Made by a program: the position numbers and the translations under genes
Part shown: one piece after another, positions 51,533 to 58,980 of the stretch
Position numbering within the stretch: the stretch's first letter is position 1
How the letters are laid out: each line of letters opens with the position of its first letter
Origin: Solirubrum sp044628455
GTDB lineage: Bacteria > Bacteroidota > Bacteroidia > Cytophagales > Hymenobacteraceae
Reading direction: 5' to 3'
NCBI RefSeq assembly: GCF_044628455.1
Contig: NZ_JBIYZW010000001.1
Location: 1,612,001 to 1,676,000 of the forward strand
Length of the DNA: 64,000 nt
Notes under the pieces: generated by a model
What the model saw: only the letters and a program-made list of their open reading frames with translations
Told to the model about the DNA's origin: nothing
The model's database searches: none

Positions 51533-52930
51533 CTAGTAGGCGTTTTTCTCGCCCCGAACCATGTTCCACACCGTTTGGCCGATGATTTTCATGTCCAGGC
51601 TGAACGACCAGTTTTCCATGTATTTCAGGTCGTACTCCACCCGCTTCTCCATGGTGCCGGCCTCGCGGGTTTCGCCCCGGTAGCCGTTGACCTGGGCGTA
51701 GCCGGTGATGCCCGGCGGCACGGCATGGCGCAGTTGGTACTCAGTGATGTGCTTGGAGTACTCTTCGAGCTGCGAAATCATGTTGGGCCGCGGCCCGACC
51801 ACCGACATGTGGCCCAGCAACACGTTGAAGAACTGCGGCAACTCGTCGAGGTTGTACTTGCGCAGGTAGGCTCCTACCCGGGTAATGCGGGCGTCGCCCT
51901 TGGTGGCCTGCAGCTCCGTTTTGCCGTGGTCGGTGCGCATGGTGCGCAGCTTGTAGCAGGGAAAGAGCTGGTTGCGCTTGCCGGGTCGCATCTGCTTGAA
52001 AAAAACCGGTCCCGGCGAATCGAGCTTGATGAGCAAAGCCAGCACCGGCATCAGAAAGGGAAAAACCGTGCAGATGACCGTGAGCGAGAAGGCCACGTCG
52101 AACACGCGCTTGAGGACCTGGTTGGTGCGGATGCCCAGGGGCTCGTGCCGGATGGTGAGAATGGGCAGGTGGTCGTAGAAGTACACGTTCACGTCCTTGC
52201 GCACGGTGCCGCGGAAATCGGGCACGATCCGGAAAGACAGAAAGTGCTGGTCGGCAAAGCGCGACAAATCCTCAATCAGCTCGCGCTGGTCGAGCGGCAG
52301 GGCAAAATACACCTGGTCGACCTGGGTATGCGTGCAGAATGCTTTCAGGTCGGCCACGCTGCCCCGTACCAGGGCCCGCAGGCCGCCGGGCACCGGCTCG
52401 TCGGCAAAGAAGCCCACGAATTCGTTGCCCACCGGGTCGTGCGAGGCCAGGAAGCGGTAGAGGCTCTGGCCGCTTTCGCCGGCTCCCACAATCACGTAGC
52501 GGCTGGGCGCCTGGGCCCAGTGCCGCAGGTAGAAACGGTAGCTGAAAGCCAGCAGAAACCGCCCGCTCACCACGGCCATCAGCGAGAAGCTGTACACGGC
52601 GAACAGAAAGCGCGCCGACACCCAGTACTGCTGCAACAGCACCGCGCCCAGGCCCAGCAGCACGGCGTGCAGCAGGAAGGTGCGAATGATGTAAAGCAGC
52701 TTCTCGGGGTACGTGATGAGCCGGTCGACGCGGTAAATGTTGGCGTAGTGGCCCGATAGAATCCACCAAAGCAGGGCGAAGATGGCGTACAGGGCGGTGT
52801 TCAGCCCGCTGAACTGCCAGCTGCCGCTGATCAGGTAACTGCTTAGGTGAAATGCTCCCAGAATCAGGAGAACATCAATGGCCGGAAGAACTAAGCGGGA
52901 AGCATCGGAGTAGTGGCGGTAGCGTTCCAT
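51533..52930 (-). CDS. WcaJ-like undecaprenyl-phosphate hexose-1-phosphate transferase
   Basis: A 465-residue initiating enzyme that loads the first sugar phosphate onto undecaprenyl phosphate. Four or five N-terminal membrane helices occupy about residues 13-130. A CoA-binding-like soluble domain has VIVGAGESGQSLYRFLASH at about 145-165. A reentrant helix follows at about 275, with KRVFDVAFSLTVICTVFPF. The catalytic domain has SPGPVFFKQMRPG, CYKLRTMR, and DELPQFFNVLLGHMSVVGPR near the end. This is the full polyprenyl glycosylphosphotransferase architecture. Confidence 0.93.
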   Translation of the reverse strand: MERYRHYSDASRLVLPAIDVLLILGAFHLSSYLISGSWQFSGLNTALYAIFALLWWILSGHYANIYRVDRLITYPEKLLYIIRTFLLHAVLLGLGAVLLQQYWVSARFLFAVYSFSLMAVVSGRFLLAFSYRFYLRHWAQAPSRYVIVGAGESGQSLYRFLASHDPVGNEFVGFFADEPVPGGLRALVRGSVADLKAFCTHTQVDQVYFALPLDQRELIEDLSRFADQHFLSFRIVPDFRGTVRKDVNVYFYDHLPILTIRHEPLGIRTNQVLKRVFDVAFSLTVICTVFPFLMPVLALLIKLDSPGPVFFKQMRPGKRNQLFPCYKLRTMRTDHGKTELQATKGDARITRVGAYLRKYNLDELPQFFNVLLGHMSVVGPRPNMISQLEEYSKHITEYQLRHAVPPGITGYAQVNGYRGETREAGTMEKRVEYDLKYMENWSFSLDMKIIGQTVWNMVRGEKNAY

Positions 52931-53000
52931 AGCAGCAGGGCAGGTTGGGCTCGGAAAAGGTGCGATGCTGAGGCTGGTGCGACATATGAACCAAGTGATA

Positions 53001-53030
53001 CAAAGAAAGCAATTAATTTACTTTAAACAA
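53001..53030 (-). promoter_or_regulatory. Candidate promoter for the WcaJ-WecG pair
   Basis: On the minus strand TTG (53030-53028) is followed after 19 bases by TTTCTTTG (53008-53001), which lacks only the A of TAnnTTTG. It is in an AT-rich island 70 bases upstream of the WcaJ-like gene. Confidence 0.4.
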
Positions 53031-53136
53031 CATTTATTATAACAAATTCTATAGAACAAATTAATAATCCCGCTAGCCGTTGGTGAATGCTGAGCCAAGC
53101 TCTGTCAACAAAGCACTGATTCCTAATTCAATACCA

Positions 53137-53173
53137 ACAAAAAGCCCCGTGCCGACGGGGCACGGGGCTTCTG
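53137..53173 (-). terminator. Rho-independent terminator of the pyrimidine degradation operon
   Basis: The stem AAGCCCCGTGCC (53142-53153) pairs with GGCACGGGGCTT (53159-53170) around a five-base loop. On the minus strand it is followed by TTTTTGTTGG. It is 25 bases past the preA stop. Confidence 0.85.
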
Positions 53174-53194
53174 CGAAGCTGCCTTAAGCGGTGG

Positions 53195-54589
53195 CTATTC
53201 GGTAGGCGCCAACGCCGGCTCGGTGGGGCTGCCCAGGGCGCGGGCCTTGCCGGGCAGCGTCTTGTGCCGTTCCTTGCCCAGCGCGGCCGCCGGCTCGGGC
53301 ACCCAGTGGTGCAGACCGCCGGCGCGGTCGTCATTGAAGGTTACTGGAATGTCGTTGGCGGCAGTGCGCTCCTTCCAGGTGCGGTGCTGGGTGCCGTCGT
53401 CGCGGCGCTCCATGGTAATGCACTGCTCCACCGGGCACACCAGGGAGCAAAGGTTGCAGCCCACGCAGTTGTCCTCGATGATGGCGGGCGTGCGGGTACC
53501 CTCCTGCAGCCGGATGGCCTGGTGGGCGCCGTCTTCACACGCCGTGTAGCACAGCTGGCAGCCAATGCACTTGTCCTTGTTGATGTGGGCCTTCACCTGG
53601 TACTTCAGGTTCAGGTCTTCCCAGTGCTTCACGTTCGGCAGAGCCTTGCCCACGAAGTCGTAGATGGTGTGGAAGCCCTTTTCGGTCATGTACTGCTCCA
53701 GACCGGCCGTCATTTCCCGGATGATGCCGAAGCCGAAGTGCATGGCCGCCGTGCACACCTGCACGCTTGAAGCGCCGAGCAGGATGTGCTCCACCGCGTC
53801 GCGCCAGTTTTCGATGCCACCGATTCCGGAGATGGGCAGGCGCACGTCCGGGTCCTGGGCGCAGTTCTTTACCATGTTCAGGGCAATGGGCTTCACCGCG
53901 GGGCCGCAGTAGCCGCCGTTGGTACCCTTGCCGTCCACGATGGGGTAGGGCGCGAACTGGTCGAGGTCCACGCCCACGATGCTCTGGATGGTGTTGATGA
54001 GCGAAATGGCATCGGCGCCGCCGGCGCGGGCGGCGCGGGCCGGCTCGGTGATGTCCGAAATGTTGGGCGTGAGCTTGACGATGACCGGAATGCGGGCCAC
54101 TTCCATCACCCACTCCACAATAGTGCGCAGCACCTCCGGCTCCTGGCCCACGGCCGAGCCCATGCCCCGCTCGCACATGCCGTGCGGGCAGCCGAAGTTC
54201 AGCTCGATGCCGTCGGAACCGGCGTTCTGCACGTCGCGCACGATGTCGTGCCACTCCTGCCGGCTCTGGACCATCAGCGAGGCAATGACTGCATTATTCG
54301 GGAAGCGCTTTTTCACTTCCTCGATTTCGCGCAGGTTGTCGGCCAGCGGGCGGTCCGAAATCAGCTCGATGTTGTTGAAGCCGATAAGGCGCTTGTCGCG
54401 GTAGTTCACCCCGCCGTAGCGGCTGGATACGTTCACCACGGGCACGCCCAGCGTCTTCCACACGGCCCCGCCCCAGCCCGCGTCGAAGGCTTTCATCACC
54501 TGGTAACCGGAGTTGGTGGGCGGCGCCGAGGCCAGCCAGAACGGGTTCGGCGACTTGATGCCGGCAAAGTTGATGGAAAGGTCAGGCAT
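53195..54589 (-). CDS. preA: NAD-dependent dihydropyrimidine dehydrogenase, PreA subunit
   Basis: Catalytic flavin subunit that reduces uracil and thymine to the dihydro forms. The ATG at 54589 begins MPDLSINFAGIKSPNPFWLA, the normal start. The FMN-binding TIM barrel has SAPPTNSGYQVMKAFDAGWG, ELNFGCPHGMCERGMGSAVG (substrate-side cysteine) and SGIGGIENWRDAVEHIL. Two ferredoxin clusters follow near residues 335-390, CIGCQLCYTAC and CVGCNLCSLVCP. A 65-residue C-terminal extension after the clusters is Pro/Ala-rich. It forms a heteromer with PreT, encoded directly upstream. Confidence 0.95.
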   Translation of the reverse strand: MPDLSINFAGIKSPNPFWLASAPPTNSGYQVMKAFDAGWGGAVWKTLGVPVVNVSSRYGGVNYRDKRLIGFNNIELISDRPLADNLREIEEVKKRFPNNAVIASLMVQSRQEWHDIVRDVQNAGSDGIELNFGCPHGMCERGMGSAVGQEPEVLRTIVEWVMEVARIPVIVKLTPNISDITEPARAARAGGADAISLINTIQSIVGVDLDQFAPYPIVDGKGTNGGYCGPAVKPIALNMVKNCAQDPDVRLPISGIGGIENWRDAVEHILLGASSVQVCTAAMHFGFGIIREMTAGLEQYMTEKGFHTIYDFVGKALPNVKHWEDLNLKYQVKAHINKDKCIGCQLCYTACEDGAHQAIRLQEGTRTPAIIEDNCVGCNLCSLVCPVEQCITMERRDDGTQHRTWKERTAANDIPVTFNDDRAGGLHHWVPEPAAALGKERHKTLPGKARALGSPTEPALAPTE

Positions 54590-54670
54590 GGGTTGGTTTT
54601 TCGTTATTGGTTTTTGGCTCAGGGGGAATGAAGGCGGCTTTAAACGACTCGGGTCTAAAGCCAAAAACCA

Positions 54671-55999
54671 TCAACCACCCACCAAAATCCCGTGAATGCC
54701 CCGCGCTGTCTGCTTGGCTTCGGCGGCGGCGTTGACCACCTCGGCCCCACCGTTCAGGGCGTCGCCGGAGGCGAAATACTTGGGGTTGGAAGTCTGCCCG
54801 GTGCGCGCATCGGCCACGATGCGGCCCTTACCGTCGAGCTGCAAACCCGGAATCAGGTGCAGAAAGCCGGTTTGCTTAGCCTGCCCGGTAGCTTTGATGA
54901 CCATGTCGCAGGGTTCCACGAACTCCGAGCCGGGCACGGCCTGCACCTGCCCATCCACGGTAGCGGTCCGAATAAACCGTACGCCCTCCACCCGGCCGTT
55001 GCCCACGATTTCCACCGGCGCTACGTTGAACAAGCCCTTCACGCCCACGCTCTTGGCCAGGTCGTACTCAAACGCGTAGGCGCCCATTTCGTCCTTGCCG
55101 CGGCGGTAGGCCAGAATCACATCCTCCGCCCCGAGGCGCGAAGATTCGGAGGCCGCGTCCATGGCCGTGTTGCCGCCGCCGAGCACGATGACCTTGCGGC
55201 CCACGTGTACGTGCTGGTGCTCGGTGCGCAGCTGCTCGATGAACTCCACCGCGCCCACGCAGTTCTGCCGATCCTCGCCGGGCAGCAGCAGGGCGTTGGT
55301 CGCCCCGAGGCCGATGCCAAGGAAGATAGCGTCGTATTCGTCTTCCAGCCGCTGCAAGTCCTCGCGGCTGCCGATGCGCTGGTTGTAGTGCACCCGGTAG
55401 CCGAACTGCTGCTCTAGGTAGTCCATTTCGGCCAGCGTTTCCGCGTTGGTGATTTTATAGGGCGCAACGCCGTACAAAGTCAGCCCCGACGGCTGGCTTC
55501 GCGCCTCAAACACGTCGACCTCGTAACCCAACGCCCGCAATTCACAGGCCGCCGAAATACCCGCCGGCCCGGCACCAATCACGGCCACCTTGCGCCCGTT
55601 GGCCGGCCCCGGCCCGAACAGTTTGTGGCCGCTGTCGATAACCTTGCGCGTGGCGTGGCTTTGCAGCCGTCCGATTTCGATGGGTTTCTGCTCGTTGAGG
55701 TTGTACACGCAGGCGCCTTCGCAGAGCACTTCCGTGGGACACACCTTACCGCAGGCGTTGCCGAAGTAATTGGCCTCATAGATGGTGCGGGCCGCGCCGG
55801 TGGTATTGCCGGTGTTGATCTGCCGGATAAACTGCGGAATGTCGATGCCCGAGGGGCAGGCCTTGATGCAGGGCGCGTCGAAGCAGAACAGGCACCGGGA
55901 GCTTTCGTACAGCGCCTCGGTGTTGCTCATCAGGGGCTTGATCTGGGCGAAATTCGCCGCAAACTCCTGCTCGGTCGTGGGGGTCGGGTACTCAGCCAT
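54671..55999 (-). CDS. preT: NAD-dependent dihydropyrimidine dehydrogenase, PreT subunit
   Basis: Electron-input subunit that moves electrons from NADH to PreA. The ATG at 55999 starts MAEYPTPTTEQEFAANF. The N-terminal iron-sulfur region has CLFCFDAPCIKACPSGIDIP and CGKVCPTEVLCEGAC. The FAD site is VAVIGAGPAGISAACEL at about residue 140 and the NAD site VIVLGGGNTAMDAASES at about 265. The C-terminal FAD motif is KYFASGDALNGGAEVV. Length of 442 residues is usual. Gene order preT-preA is conserved in bacteria that degrade pyrimidines reductively. Confidence 0.94.
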   Translation of the reverse strand: MAEYPTPTTEQEFAANFAQIKPLMSNTEALYESSRCLFCFDAPCIKACPSGIDIPQFIRQINTGNTTGAARTIYEANYFGNACGKVCPTEVLCEGACVYNLNEQKPIEIGRLQSHATRKVIDSGHKLFGPGPANGRKVAVIGAGPAGISAACELRALGYEVDVFEARSQPSGLTLYGVAPYKITNAETLAEMDYLEQQFGYRVHYNQRIGSREDLQRLEDEYDAIFLGIGLGATNALLLPGEDRQNCVGAVEFIEQLRTEHQHVHVGRKVIVLGGGNTAMDAASESSRLGAEDVILAYRRGKDEMGAYAFEYDLAKSVGVKGLFNVAPVEIVGNGRVEGVRFIRTATVDGQVQAVPGSEFVEPCDMVIKATGQAKQTGFLHLIPGLQLDGKGRIVADARTGQTSNPKYFASGDALNGGAEVVNAAAEAKQTARGIHGILVGG

Positions 56000-56116
56000 G
56001 GGGGTGGCGTTGGTTGCAGAAGAAGGAAAAAGGCCGTTGTAGACGAGCCATTGCTCGTGCGCGGCGGTCAATGAGCGGGAATGAAGAACCGCCGGCGCTA
56101 TGCGGAGGCGCTGCTG

Positions 56117-56446
56117 TCAGCCGGTCACTACGTAAGCCAGTCCCAGCCCCAGAAAGCCGAGCAGCAGGATGATGCCACCGAGGACGAAGTTGGCGTAGCC
56201 GACATCTTTTTTCTCCTGGTCGCCGCTGCGGACGGCCAGCTTCCACCCGCGCTTGGTCAGGAAGAGGCCTGCCAGGCCGAAAGGCAGCAGCGAAAGCAGC
56301 GCCAGTGCGAAAAAGAACGGAACGATGACGCCAAACAGCCCCAATGCAAAGGGGAGCGCATAGCAGTAAGTCGCGCGTTTGTAGCACGTTACAATCTGGG
56401 CTCTGCCAGAGGGCATTTGCGCGGTCGGTTGCCTTGTTCGGTTCAA
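56117..56446 (-). CDS. Small membrane protein of unknown function
   Basis: A 109-residue frame with two hydrophobic segments, about residues 28-62 (possibly two helices) and 85-108 (NFVLGGIILLLGFLGLGLAY). The first 25 residues are polar and the true start could be an internal Met (MPSGRAQ). It fits between the beta-ureidopropionase gene, 5 bases upstream, and preT, 117 bases downstream. No family was recognised. A role in the pyrimidine pathway is suggested only by position. Confidence 0.5.
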   Translation of the reverse strand: MNRTRQPTAQMPSGRAQIVTCYKRATYCYALPFALGLFGVIVPFFFALALLSLLPFGLAGLFLTKRGWKLAVRSGDQEKKDVGYANFVLGGIILLLGFLGLGLAYVVTG

Positions 56447-56451
56447 CAGCC

Positions 56452-57318
56452 CTACAGCTCCACCAGCTTCTCGTAGGTTTCGGGGCGCCGGTCGCGGAAG
56501 AACTGCCAGGTGGCGCGCACCTCGTCAATCATGTCCAGATCAAACTCGGCCACCAGCAGCTCGTCCTGGTATTCGTCGGCCTCGGCAATGATCTGCCCGC
56601 GCGGGTCCACGAAGTACGAGGTGCCGTAGAAGCGGCCCAGGTTCCAGGGCTTCTCCTCCCCCACGCGGTTGATGCAGCCCATGAAGTAGCCGTTGGCCGC
56701 GGCGTGGGCGGGCTGCTCCAGCTTCCAGAGGTACTGCGAGAGGCCGGCCACCGTGGCCGAAGGGTTGTACACGATTTCAGCTCCGTTCAGCCCCAGCACG
56801 CGGGCCCCGTCGGGGAAGTGCCGGTCGTAGCAGATGTACACGCCCACCTTGGCGTACTTGGTTTGAAACACCGGGTAGCCCAGGTTGCCGGGCTTGAAGA
56901 AGTACTTCTCCCAGAAGCCCGAGGTGTGCGGGATATGGTTCTTGCGGTACTTGCCCAGGTAGGTGCCGTCGGCGTCGATGACGGCGGCCGTGTTGTAGAG
57001 GAAACCCGCCTGCTCCTTTTCGTACACCGGCACGATGATGACCATGTTGTACTTGCGGGCGTACTCGGCCATGCGCTCGGTTGTCGGGCCGGGCACGGGC
57101 TCGGCCGAGGCGTACCAGGCTTTGTCCTGGCCGGGGCAGAAGTACGGGGTGTTGAAGATTTCCTGCAGGCACAGAATCTGCACGCCCTGCCGCCCGGCTT
57201 CCTCAATCAAGGGAATGTGCTTCTGCACCATCGCCTCCTTGATTTCCTCGATCGTGCCTTCGCCTTCGGTCATGGGCAAGCTCATCTGGATCAAGCCAGA
57301 TTTAATAATTCTTGGCAT
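56452..57318 (-). CDS. Beta-ureidopropionase-type nitrilase superfamily hydrolase
   Basis: Hydrolyses N-carbamoyl-beta-alanine to beta-alanine, CO2 and ammonia, as inferred from context. The catalytic triad of the superfamily is present: Glu53 in LCLQEIFNTPYF, Lys126 in GKYRKNHIPHT and Cys163 in VGVYICYDRHFPDG. Length is 288 residues. N-carbamoylputrescine amidases share much of this sequence, but the neighbours preT, preA and hydantoinase favour the pyrimidine pathway. It lies between the hydantoinase gene and a small membrane protein gene. Confidence 0.88.
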   Translation of the reverse strand: MPRIIKSGLIQMSLPMTEGEGTIEEIKEAMVQKHIPLIEEAGRQGVQILCLQEIFNTPYFCPGQDKAWYASAEPVPGPTTERMAEYARKYNMVIIVPVYEKEQAGFLYNTAAVIDADGTYLGKYRKNHIPHTSGFWEKYFFKPGNLGYPVFQTKYAKVGVYICYDRHFPDGARVLGLNGAEIVYNPSATVAGLSQYLWKLEQPAHAAANGYFMGCINRVGEEKPWNLGRFYGTSYFVDPRGQIIAEADEYQDELLVAEFDLDMIDEVRATWQFFRDRRPETYEKLVEL

Positions 57319-57393
57319 GGTGGGGTAAGCGGTTATTTGGTTGGGGAAAAGACTGTTTCAGTGGTTCAGGCAGGAAAACCGCCCGACCAAGGC

Positions 57394-57432
57394 CGTCATG
57401 CTCGCTCGGCACGACGGGCTGAGGCGAAGCCT
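57394..57432. repeat. REP-like palindromic sequence
   Basis: GTCATGC at 57395 is opposed by GCACGAC at 57409-57415 (six of seven paired). It is followed by a tight palindrome, GAGGCGAAGCCTC, at about 57420-57432. The minus-strand reading GTCGTGCCGAGCG is close to the start of the inverted repeats that flank the GIY-YIG gene. It lies in the 124-base gap between the hydantoinase and ureidopropionase genes. Confidence 0.35.
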
Positions 57433-57442
57433 CTCATTTAAG

Positions 57443-58819
57443 TTAGTAAATCGTTGGCCCTCTGCGAATAAACTGCCCGTAGCCGCGGCCGACTTTCGCC
57501 TCCCCGTCGTGCACGGCGACCCGGCCGCGCAGCAGTACGGTGTCGATTTTGCCAGTCAGCTCCCAGCCTTCGTAGCCGGAGTAGTCCACGTTCATGTGGT
57601 GGGTCTGGGCCGAAATCGAGTGCTTTTTCTCCGGGTCGATGAGCACCAAATCCGCGTCGGCGCCGATGCTGATGGTGCCTTTGCGCGGAAACATGCCGAA
57701 TATCTTGGCCGCGTTGGTGCTGCTGACTTCCACGAACTTCTGCAGCGAGATACGGCCCTTGCTCACGCCTTCCGAAAACAGCAGCTCCATGCGGTGCTCG
57801 ATGGCCGGGTGCCCGTTCGGAATCTTGGAAAAGTCGTCGGCGCCCATCTTTTTCTGCTCCCACATAAAGGGGCAGTGGTCGGTGCCGACGACCTGCACCA
57901 GGCCCTGGTTGATGCCGGCCCAGAGCGTCTGCTGGTCCTTTTTCTCGCGCAGCGGCGGCGACATCACCCACTTGGCGCCCTCAAACTCGTCGCCGTAGAG
58001 CGAGGCGTCGAGCAGCAGGTACTGAATGCAGGTTTCCACGAACAACCGCTGATTCCGCTCGGTGGCGCGGCGCACCTGGTTCAAAGCCCCCTCGCAGGTC
58101 AGGTGCACGATGTAGGCGTTGACGCCGGTGTAGTTGGCAATGTCGGCGAAGCGGCCCGAGGCTTCGGCCTCCGTTACTTCGGGCTGCGAGAGGTAGTGGT
58201 AGCGCGGGGTGAGCTGGCCCGCGGCCCGGTGCTGGGCAATGAGCGTGTCGATCATGTCGCCGTTGGTGGCGTGGGCCGTCACCAGCCCGCCGTGCTTGCA
58301 CACTTCCTGCATCAGCCCCACCATCTGCGCGTCGTCAATCATGAGCGCGCCCTTGTAGGCCATGAAAGTTTTGAAGGAAGTAATGCCCTCGGCCACCATG
58401 TCCTTGATTTCCTCCTTGGTCTGCGGGTTGAAGTCCGTCACGGCCATGTGGAAGGAATAGTCGCCCACAGCGGTGCCGGTGGCCCGGCCCTGCCACTCGG
58501 TAAGCGCCTCGCGCAGCGAATGGCCCTGCTTCTGCAGCACGAAGTCGATAACGGTAGTGGTGCCGCCGTGCAAGGCGGCGCGGGTGCCCGTCTCGTGGGT
58601 GTCCGAGCTGAAGGTGCCCATGAAGGGCATGTCCAGGTGCACGTGCGGGTCGATGCCGCCGGGCACCACGATTTTACCGGTGGCGTCGATGACTTCATCG
58701 GCCTGCACCGGCAGGTTGCGGCCGATGGCGGCGATGGTTTCGCCCTCAATCAGGATGTCGCACACCGCGTCGGAATCGGCCGTGACGACGCGGCCGTTTT
58801 TGATCAGCAAAGACGCCAT
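57443..58819 (-). CDS. hydA: Dihydropyrimidinase/hydantoinase
   Basis: Opens dihydrouracil to N-carbamoyl-beta-alanine. It is a metal-dependent amidohydrolase with the HxH motif in PGGIDPHVHLDMPFMG (His59, His61) and the carboxylated-Lys region SFKTFMAYKGALM (Lys near 156). Metal and substrate residues lie in VTAHATNGDMIDTLI, AYIVHLTCEGAL and VVGTDHCPFMWEQK. Length of 458 residues is standard. It is followed in the same direction by the ureidopropionase, preT and preA genes, which use its substrate and product. Confidence 0.94.
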   Translation of the reverse strand: MASLLIKNGRVVTADSDAVCDILIEGETIAAIGRNLPVQADEVIDATGKIVVPGGIDPHVHLDMPFMGTFSSDTHETGTRAALHGGTTTVIDFVLQKQGHSLREALTEWQGRATGTAVGDYSFHMAVTDFNPQTKEEIKDMVAEGITSFKTFMAYKGALMIDDAQMVGLMQEVCKHGGLVTAHATNGDMIDTLIAQHRAAGQLTPRYHYLSQPEVTEAEASGRFADIANYTGVNAYIVHLTCEGALNQVRRATERNQRLFVETCIQYLLLDASLYGDEFEGAKWVMSPPLREKKDQQTLWAGINQGLVQVVGTDHCPFMWEQKKMGADDFSKIPNGHPAIEHRMELLFSEGVSKGRISLQKFVEVSSTNAAKIFGMFPRKGTISIGADADLVLIDPEKKHSISAQTHHMNVDYSGYEGWELTGKIDTVLLRGRVAVHDGEAKVGRGYGQFIRRGPTIY

Positions 58820-58851
58820 TAAAGCGGGGAAATGTGGAACAAACTAGACGT

Positions 58852-58883
58852 AAAATGTAGCCATTATTATTTCAATTTTCCAA
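58852..58883 (-). promoter_or_regulatory. Possible internal promoter upstream of hydA
   Basis: In an AT-rich pocket, minus-strand TTG (58883-58881) is followed after 21 bases by TACATTTT (58859-58852), a seven of eight match to TAnnTTTG. It would give hydA and the genes behind it a short leader of about 25 bases. Confidence 0.3.
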
Positions 58884-58980
58884 ATAATCAGACCATTTCT
58901 TATTAATAGTTGCGCACGCCGCGGCCGCTCGACTTTAAATCGAATTGCCAATGCCATTAAATGGCGGGACCCGACGGCTA

